This document shows, one piece after another, positions 55,447 through 61,021 of a stretch of DNA of 61,021 nucleotides. Position 1 is the stretch's first letter. The number at the start of each line of letters is the position of its first letter. The DNA comes from an uncultured Oscillospiraceae bacterium (GTDB lineage Bacteria; Bacillota; Clostridia; Oscillospirales; Oscillospiraceae), in NCBI GenBank assembly GCA_947629795.1, contig CANRFC010000013.1, positions 1-61,021 of the forward strand. Direction: 5' to 3'. Both the position numbers and the translations under genes were made by a program. The notes below the pieces were generated by a model that had not been told where the DNA came from, ran no database searches, and was given only the letters and a program-made list of their open reading frames with translations.

Positions 55447-56637
55447 TCACTGGGCGCCGGCGTCGTGCTCGGGGCCCAGGATCTTATGGCAGGTGTTGAT
55501 GGCCAGCTGGGAGCCGCACTGGTAGGCGTCCCGGAGGTTAAAGATCTCGGGCCCCGCCTTCTTCCGGTCCATGAGCATGGGCTGGTAGGTCCAGCCGGTG
55601 ACGGCGCTGACGCCGCTCTCGTGGTCCTTGGTGAGTTCCAGGGTGAGCACGGCGGTGACATTGGTGTTCTCCTTGGTCTGGGAGGAGATGAAGTTGCCCA
55701 GGGAGTAGCACACGAAGCCCTGGCGCTGGGTGCCGTCGGGGGCGGTGGCGGTGCGCATCTCAAAGGGCTGGAGCACGTGGGGGTGGCCCCCCAGCACCAT
55801 GTCGGCCCCGTTGGCGATGAGCAGGTCGGCAATGCGCTCCTGATAGGCGTTCTGCTTGGTGTGGTACTCCCAGCCCCAGTGGATCATCACGGCCACCAGG
55901 TCGGCCCCGGTGTCCTTTGCCTTCTGCAGGTCGGCGATGAGCCGCTCCTCGTCCAGGTCAGAGAGGTTGGTGAGATAGTCCTTGTTGAAGAGGTTCACCG
56001 AGAAGGGGGCGTCCTTGGCCAGGGGCAGGCCGTTGGTGCCGTAGGTGTAGCCCAGGAAGGCCACCGAGATGCCTCCCACGTCGGCCACCACCAGGTTGTT
56101 GTCCTGCTCCTCCTGGCTCCGGCTGGTGCCCACGTGCTGAATGCCCACCTGGTCCAGCACGTCCAGGGTGCGGCACAGGCCGGCGTACCCGTTGTCCATG
56201 CAGTGGTTGTTGGCGGTGAGCATCAAATCGAAGCCCATGTCCTTCAGGTCATAGGCCAGGGCGTCGGGGGAGCGGAACCGGGGATAGCCGGTGTACTTGC
56301 TCTCGGACAGGGTGGTCTCCAGGTTGGCCACGGCGTAGTCCGCCCCCTCCACATAGGGCTTGGCCCCGGCCATGATGCGTTCGTAGTCGTACTCGGCGCC
56401 GTTCCAGGCGTCCTTGAGGATGGATTCATGGCTCATCACGTCCCCGCACACCACCAGGGAGGCCACCGTGGGGGGCTCCGGCGTGGGCTCGGGGGTGGGC
56501 TCAGGGGTAGGCGTAGGGGTGGGCGCCGCCGTCACCGTCGGTTCGGGTGTGGGCTCGGGGGTGGGCTGGACGGCGGTGGAGCAGCCCCCCAGCAGCAGGC
56601 TGAGGGCGAGAAGAACGGGCAAAGGCGCCAGATGCAT
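55447..56637 (-). CDS. CapA-family lipoprotein (PGA_cap metallophosphatase fold)
   Basis: A 396-residue exported lipoprotein: signal peptide with lipobox LLLGGC, a Pro/Thr/Glu linker (PTPEPTPEPT repeats, about 25-55), then the CapA fold with VVCGDVMSHES, AVANLETTLSE, LTANNHCMDNG and LGGHPHVLQPFE. The fold is related to calcineurin-type phosphatases and is linked to polyglutamate capsules, but no capBC genes are near, so the substrate is open. ATG 56637 has AGGAGG 9 nt upstream. Confidence 0.9.
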   Translation of the reverse strand: MHLAPLPVLLALSLLLGGCSTAVQPTPEPTPEPTVTAAPTPTPTPEPTPEPTPEPPTVASLVVCGDVMSHESILKDAWNGAEYDYERIMAGAKPYVEGADYAVANLETTLSESKYTGYPRFRSPDALAYDLKDMGFDLMLTANNHCMDNGYAGLCRTLDVLDQVGIQHVGTSRSQEEQDNNLVVADVGGISVAFLGYTYGTNGLPLAKDAPFSVNLFNKDYLTNLSDLDEERLIADLQKAKDTGADLVAVMIHWGWEYHTKQNAYQERIADLLIANGADMVLGGHPHVLQPFEMRTATAPDGTQRQGFVCYSLGNFISSQTKENTNVTAVLTLELTKDHESGVSAVTGWTYQPMLMDRKKAGPEIFNLRDAYQCGSQLAINTCHKILGPEHDAGAQ

Positions 56638-56669
56638 GGTCAAGGACCTCCTGATGGGATAAAGTCAGT

Positions 56670-58844
56670 TCAGTCGGCGATGGCGGCGTACACGTCGGTC
56701 ATGATGGCGCCGCAGATGGAGTAGATGCCCCGCTCGTCCTTGCCGTAGCGGGCGCCGGTGGTGAGGACCACCACCCCGTCGCCGGTGGCGGGGTCGTAGG
56801 AGAAGCAGTTGAACACGCCGTAGGCGCTGCCGGTGTGGTAGTAGAGGGACTCCCGGCCGTAGATGTCGTGCTGGAGCCGCAGGGGCTGGCACTGCTCAAA
56901 GCCTGTCCCCGCCGGGGCGCCGACGGAGGTCTCCATGGTCTGCACCGACTCTTCCGAGAGCAGCCGCTGGCCCTCGTAGACCCCGTCATTGGCCAGGGTG
57001 GCGATGAGCTTGGCCAGGTCCCGGGCGCTGATGGTGAGCCCGCCGGCGAAGAACTGCCCGGTGGCGCCGGGGGTGGGGTCGAGCTTCAGCCCCTTCTGGG
57101 TCTCCAGGGACCGGCCGATGCTCCGGCCCGAGTAGATGGTGGAGAGCAGCTCGGTGTGTTCGATCTCCCCGGATTCGAAGGCGGCGTCCACCCCCAGGGG
57201 GTCGAAGAAGTACCGGCCGGCGATGTCATCCATCACGTGGTCATCGGCCAGCTCCAGGGTCATGCCCAGCACGCCGAAGGCGTAGTTGTTATAGGCCCAG
57301 CCCGCCAGATTGCCGGGGTTCATGTTCCGGAAGGTGCCGGGGTTGGACAGGCGGCGCTTGACCTTGGCGTAAAGCCGGGACTCGTCGTCCCCGTAGGAGG
57401 GGATGGAGGAGGTGTGGGTCATGATGGAGCGGATGGACACCGGCTTGCTGGCGTGGGGATTGTTCACCGAAAAGCCCCAGTAGTCCCCGATGGAGCTGTC
57501 CAGGTCCACGATGCCGTCCTCGCTCAGGGCCATGGCCGACATGCCGATGACCACCTTGGAGATGGAGGCGATGCGGATCTTGTGGTCGGTGGTCATGGCC
57601 CCCATGTCCACCTCGATCTGGGAACCGTCCTCGGCGTTGTAGACCACCACCTGGGAGCGGTTGGCGTACCCGGCGGCAAAGGAGTCGGTGACCCGGCCAT
57701 GCTCAATGACGGCCACCTGGACCCCCATGGCGTTGTATTTCTTGGCCGCGGCGGCCACCGCGGCCTGGATGGCGGCGTGGTTGGCCTGGGCCTTGCTCTG
57801 GGCCAGGCGGTTCTGCTCGGTGACCACAGACTTGGCCAGGGAGTCGTAGGTCAGGCCGTAGGCCACTCCGGTGAGGGCCTGGGCCAGTTGGGAGCGGGTC
57901 ACGGGATAGCCGGCGCCCACCTCGGCGGAGATGAGGGGAGCGTAGATGCCGCTGCCCAGGGCCCAGGACATGGCCTCCCGGGCGTAGTCGGGGACGGTGT
58001 CCCCGCCCCAGTAGTTGTTCAGGTCGGTGCGGGGGGCGGTGTCGGCCCCCTTGGCCTGGAGGAAGCGGAAGAGGATGACGGAGAGCTGGGCCCGGTCCAG
58101 GGTCTCGTAGGGCCGGAAGGAGCCGTCCTCATAGCCGTTGACGATGCCCAGGGACACCGCCCAGGCCACCGCGTCGGCGAACCAGTCGTCGGGAGAGACG
58201 TCGGGGAAGACCATCAAGGGCCCGGTGACCTCCACCAGACCGCCGGTCCCGGCGGGGGCGGGGGCGTCGGTGACCTCCACCGGGCCATCGGGACCATCGG
58301 TGACCAGGATGACCGACGGCGAGGCGATCTCCGCGGAGGCGGCGTCGGCGACCACCTCCACCACGGCCTGGGAGACCTGGGGGGAGGGGGCCTGGGTGAC
58401 CTCTATGTAGCCCTCGCCGGGCTCCGGGGCGGCCATCACGTAGGTCACGTTGTCCCGGCCCGCCTCGGTGTTGTAGATGGCGGCAGGGGCCTCATCCCCC
58501 GACAGGCGGAAGAGGGTGGTGACGGCGGTGGCCCGGTCCAGGATCTGGTCGGGGGCAAAGGCGCCCTCCCCGGTGCCCTGCATCACCCCCAGCCAGGCCA
58601 TGTACTCGGCGGCCCCCCGGTAGGGGGCGTCACCGGGGACGTCGGTGAAGGAGCTGCGCGTCCAGAGCTCCTCCGCCGTGGGGGGCGTGGGGGTGGGCGT
58701 GGGGGCCGCCAGGGCGGTCTGGGCCGGCGGGGTGAGCTGCGCCGCGGGCTCTCCCTCCGCCTGGGCGCCGGCGGCGCAGCCGCCGGTGAGGGAGAGGGTG
58801 AGGGAGAGGGCCAGGCACAGAGAAATTTGTTTGGAATGGGACAC
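56670..58844 (-). CDS. SLH-domain lipoprotein with beta-lactamase-fold serine hydrolase
   Basis: A 724-residue exported lipoprotein. After the lipobox (LTGGC) and a Pro/Thr linker come SLH-type modules (FTDVPGDAPYRGAAEYMAWL, VFPDVSPDDWFADAVAWAVS, GYEDGSFRPYETLDRAQLSV), then from about 360 a class C-like serine hydrolase with SISK (RIASISKVVIG), YNN (WAYNNYAFG) and HTGSAYG. It could be a wall-bound D,D-peptidase or esterase. The GTG at 58844 has GGAGG 10 nt upstream; the GTG at 58853 is too close. The SLH modules sit N-terminally, between anchor and enzyme. Confidence 0.9.
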   Translation of the reverse strand: MSHSKQISLCLALSLTLSLTGGCAAGAQAEGEPAAQLTPPAQTALAAPTPTPTPPTAEELWTRSSFTDVPGDAPYRGAAEYMAWLGVMQGTGEGAFAPDQILDRATAVTTLFRLSGDEAPAAIYNTEAGRDNVTYVMAAPEPGEGYIEVTQAPSPQVSQAVVEVVADAASAEIASPSVILVTDGPDGPVEVTDAPAPAGTGGLVEVTGPLMVFPDVSPDDWFADAVAWAVSLGIVNGYEDGSFRPYETLDRAQLSVILFRFLQAKGADTAPRTDLNNYWGGDTVPDYAREAMSWALGSGIYAPLISAEVGAGYPVTRSQLAQALTGVAYGLTYDSLAKSVVTEQNRLAQSKAQANHAAIQAAVAAAAKKYNAMGVQVAVIEHGRVTDSFAAGYANRSQVVVYNAEDGSQIEVDMGAMTTDHKIRIASISKVVIGMSAMALSEDGIVDLDSSIGDYWGFSVNNPHASKPVSIRSIMTHTSSIPSYGDDESRLYAKVKRRLSNPGTFRNMNPGNLAGWAYNNYAFGVLGMTLELADDHVMDDIAGRYFFDPLGVDAAFESGEIEHTELLSTIYSGRSIGRSLETQKGLKLDPTPGATGQFFAGGLTISARDLAKLIATLANDGVYEGQRLLSEESVQTMETSVGAPAGTGFEQCQPLRLQHDIYGRESLYYHTGSAYGVFNCFSYDPATGDGVVVLTTGARYGKDERGIYSICGAIMTDVYAAIAD

Positions 58845-58952
58845 AGGCAGCACCTCCAGGGAAGCTTGTCACAGATAGTTCTATATTATCTTTTTAGGAA
58901 AGAAATGTCAATGTCGGAAGGAGCAAAACCCCGGGGCAGAGGCAAAAAAAGG

Positions 58953-58983
58953 CGGCATGGAGACCTGAAAAGATCTCCATGCC
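58953..58983 (-). terminator. Terminator after the 138-aa gene
   Basis: Minus-strand GGCATGGAGA ... TCTCCATGCC stem followed by CGCCTTTTTTTG, 19 nt past the stop at 59002. Confidence 0.9.
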
Positions 58984-59001
58984 GGCCCCTTGAGGCTTTG
59001 T

Positions 59002-59418
59002 TCAGCTCTCGTCGGTCTCCACCAGGATGTTGTCGGTGCCGTGGGCGTCGAACTCGGCGATATAGGCGTCGATGCGCTCGGTGAGCTCCTGGTAGTTGGA
59101 CTCGTCGATGGGCACGTCGTCCATGTCCCGTCTGGCCAGGTCCTCGGCCAGGATGTCGAAGAAGACGTTGTTCTCGTACTCCATGATGGCCTCGTGGATG
59201 CCCCCCTCGGCGAAGGCCTGGGAGGGCACCGCCACCCCCATCCAGGTGTCGGTGAGGGCGGTCATGCCCAGATCCTTGGCCTTCTGGAACAGGAGGCTCT
59301 CCACCTCGTCGTAGTCGGCGAAGCGGTCCTCCCCACGGGTGGAATTCAAGATCCAGTTGCCGATATAGGCCATATCCAAAAGCCGGCGAAACTGCTTGCC
59401 GGTGAGCTCCAGCTTCAT
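59002..59418 (-). CDS. Hypothetical protein, 138 aa
   Basis: An acidic soluble protein starting MKLELTGKQFRRLLDMAYIG, with GGAGGAGGT before the ATG at 59418. The mid-region FFDILAEDLARRDMDDVPID and the opening resemble small conserved proteins of Clostridia, but I cannot name the family. It has its own terminator. Confidence 0.75.
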   Translation of the reverse strand: MKLELTGKQFRRLLDMAYIGNWILNSTRGEDRFADYDEVESLLFQKAKDLGMTALTDTWMGVAVPSQAFAEGGIHEAIMEYENNVFFDILAEDLARRDMDDVPIDESNYQELTERIDAYIAEFDAHGTDNILVETDES

Positions 59419-59578
59419 GGTGATACCTCCTCCCGTCAAAGGGGTCATCCCTATATTATATCCGCCGGCGGCGAAATGTCAAATCCCCCGGCGGCAAAAA
59501 ACCACTTGCCTTTCCCGGAAAAAGGGCATATCATAGGAAACACCTGTATTTTCACCGCGTTTGAAAGGGGGAAGGGCC

Positions 59579-60391
59579 GTGGATAAAAGGGCCATCGGCG
59601 TGTTCGACTCCGGCCTGGGAGGGCTGACCTGCGTGCGGGAGCTGCGCCGCCTGGCGCCGGGGGAGGACCTGGTCTACTTCGGCGACACCGGGCGGGTGCC
59701 CTACGGCACCCGGAGCCGGGAGACCATCCAGCGCTACGCCCGGCAGGACGTGCGCTTCCTGCGCTCCTTTGACCTCAAGGCCATCATCGTGGCCTGCAAC
59801 ACAGTCTCGGCCAACGCCCTGGCCGAACTCCGGGCCGAGAACGACGTGCCGGTCTACGGCACCATCGCTCCTGCGGCCCGGGTGGCGGCGGCGAGCACCC
59901 AAAACCGCCGGGTGGGCCTCATCGGCACGGCGGCCTCGGTGCGCTCGGGGGCCTACGAGCGGGCCATCTCCGCCCTGGACCCCACCCTGCGGGTCTACGC
60001 CAAGGCTTGCCCCCTCTTCGTGCCCCTGGTGGAGAACGGCCGCAACCGCCTGGGGGACCAGGTGGTGGAGCTGGTGGCCCAGGACTACCTCACCGAGGTC
60101 AAGGCGAAAGAGGTGGACACCCTCATCATGGGCTGCACCCACTACCCCCTTCTCTCCGCCGTCATCGCCAAGACCATGGGCCCCGGGGTGAAGCTGGTGG
60201 ACTCGGGAGCCGAGTGCGCCGCCGCCGCCCTCCGGGACCTGGAGGAGAAGGGCCTTCTCTCCGGGAAGGCGGCGGGGGAGAGCCGCTTCTACGTCAGCGA
60301 CTCCACCGAGGACTTTGCCCGCCTGGCCTCCACCTTCCTGGGGGAGAGCGTCACCGGCCAGGTGGAGCGGGTGGTCATTCAGGAATACTGA
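59579..60391 (+). CDS. murI: Glutamate racemase
   Basis: Makes D-glutamate for peptidoglycan. The 270-residue protein has both catalytic cysteines in context: VACNTVSANALAELRAEN (Cys about 71) and LIMGCTHYPLLSAVI (Cys about 183), plus the start IGVFDSGLGGLTCVREL and VYFGDTGRVPYGTRS. The GTG at 59579 behind GGGGGAAGGG is the likely start. It is followed by a 9-bp tandem repeat that includes its stop codon. Confidence 0.96.
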   Translation: MDKRAIGVFDSGLGGLTCVRELRRLAPGEDLVYFGDTGRVPYGTRSRETIQRYARQDVRFLRSFDLKAIIVACNTVSANALAELRAENDVPVYGTIAPAARVAAASTQNRRVGLIGTAASVRSGAYERAISALDPTLRVYAKACPLFVPLVENGRNRLGDQVVELVAQDYLTEVKAKEVDTLIMGCTHYPLLSAVIAKTMGPGVKLVDSGAECAAAALRDLEEKGLLSGKAAGESRFYVSDSTEDFARLASTFLGESVTGQVERVVIQEY

Positions 60392-60418
60392 GAATACTGA
60401 GAATACTGAGAATACTGG
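60383..60418 (+). repeat. 9-bp tandem repeat at the murI stop
   Basis: GAATACTGA x4 (the last ends GG). The first copy encodes the final Glu-Tyr and the TGA stop, so extra copies are silent. Confidence 0.9.
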
Positions 60419-60495
60419 CCGCCGCGAAAAAGCTCTTTACAAACCGGTCCCCTTCGAGTATAATGATGCCTCACCAGACCACGGGAGGCACAGTC

Positions 60496-60942
60496 ATGTC
60501 GGAAACCAACAACGTCATCATCTCCATCCGGGGGAAGCAGACCTTCCAGGGCGCCCCGGACGAGCCGGTGGAGCTCATCACCGAGGGCCTTCTCCGCCGG
60601 GAGGGGGAGGGCTACGCCCTGAGCTACCAGGAGAGCGAGGTCACCGGCATGGCCGGCACCCTCACCACCTTTCAGATCGAGCCCCAGCGCATCACCCTCC
60701 TGCGGGTGGGGCAGTACAACTCTGAGATGGTCTTCCAGGCCGGCCGGCGGCACCTGTCCCTTTACGAGACCCCCTACGGAAGTCTCTCCATGGGCATCGA
60801 CACCCGCCGCCTCCGGGCCGCCCTGAGCGAAAAGGGGGGCAGCATCGAGATCGACTACAACATCGAGATCGACCACCAACTGGCCGGCAGCCACGCCTTC
60901 CGCATCCAGGTCAAGCAAAAACCCGGCTCCATTCCCCAGTGA
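60496..60942 (+). CDS. DUF1934 (YwiB-like) beta-barrel protein
   Basis: A 148-residue lipocalin-like barrel of unknown ligand: VIISIRGKQTFQGAPDEPVE, then ALSYQESEVTGMAGTLTTFQ, YETPYGSLSMGIDT and IEIDYNIEIDHQLAGSHAFR, a pattern typical of DUF1934. GGGAGG precedes the ATG at 60496. It lies 104 nt after murI in the same direction. Confidence 0.9.
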   Translation: MSETNNVIISIRGKQTFQGAPDEPVELITEGLLRREGEGYALSYQESEVTGMAGTLTTFQIEPQRITLLRVGQYNSEMVFQAGRRHLSLYETPYGSLSMGIDTRRLRAALSEKGGSIEIDYNIEIDHQLAGSHAFRIQVKQKPGSIPQ

Positions 60943-60971
60943 TTTCCTGGGCCCGTTGCAAAATGAGTAAA

Positions 60972-61012
60972 AAAAGAGACGAGAGGTCAGCCCAAAGGGG
61001 TTGGCCTCTCGC
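60972..61012 (+). terminator. Terminator after the DUF1934 gene
   Basis: CGAGAGG-CAGCCC pairs with GGG-TGGCCTCTCG (mismatches inside), 30 nt after the stop. Confidence 0.7.
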
Positions 61013-61021
61013 CCTGTTTGC

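Noticed and set aside
1-61021. tRNA or rRNA genes
   Set aside because: No cloverleaf arms with a TTCGA-type T-loop, nor rRNA-like segments, were noticed on either strand; a covariance-model scan would be decisive.

Overview
The window looks like a chromosomal segment from a G+C-rich, anaerobic, spore-forming Firmicute, most probably an Oscillospiraceae-type gut Clostridium (inference). The evidence is both subunits of dipicolinate synthase (dpaA, dpaB), a class III anaerobic ribonucleotide reductase (nrdD, nrdG), rubrerythrin, a ferredoxin-type aldo/keto reductase, many strong AGGAGG-type ribosome binding sites and classical TTGACA/TATAAT promoters. Most genes lie on the minus strand.

Layout. 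1-523: 3' end of an IS200/IS605-type tnpB with its right end, sitting exactly at the 3' end of a GH2 beta-mannosidase gene. 520-14.1 kb: housekeeping and accessory genes (pncB, a frameshifted MATE exporter with a MarR regulator, a TIGR04255 protein, nrdG, an XRE membrane regulator, nrdD, a D,D-carboxypeptidase, dpaB). 14,619-35,959: a 21.3 kb foreign, visibly AT-richer element inserted inside dpaA. 35.96-61.0 kb: host genes again (5' part of dpaA, a galactose-mutarotase-like protein, asnA, a 5'-nucleotidase, a GH25 lysozyme, icd, trkH/trkA, rubrerythrin, miaA, an FHA-FtsW fusion with a PBP2-type transpeptidase, CapA-like and SLH lipoproteins, murI and a DUF1934 protein).

Central observation. 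dpaA is split into a 5' part (36340 down to 35958) and a 3' part (14618 down to 14141). Joining them at a CC dinucleotide gives one 861-nt frame (286 aa, the usual DpaA size) reading ...NAVP-TSEGAIQ.... The two element ends, joined at the same dinucleotide, form a 48-bp attP-like near-perfect palindrome (21 of 23 arm positions match). The element carries a SpoIVCA-sized serine recombinase, preceded by a 48-codon gene and a sigma-E-like promoter. dpaA itself is preceded by a sigma-K-like promoter. This is the architecture of a skin-type intervening element whose excision in the mother cell would rebuild a gene needed for spore dipicolinate. Excision itself is inferred, not seen.

The element appears composite. 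A left segment (14.6-23.6 kb) has a metabolic cargo: M20 amidohydrolase, SLC13 permease, C_GCAxxG_C_C protein, SDR, lactonase-like propeller, LysR and MFS. It ends in a decayed recombinase next to a third att-like site (23567-23614). A right segment (23.6-36.0 kb) holds the intact recombinase, an AAA ATPase/DUF4276 pair and a WYL-regulated large membrane protein (both candidate phage-defence modules), an HD hydrolase, a GNAT, and several broken genes.
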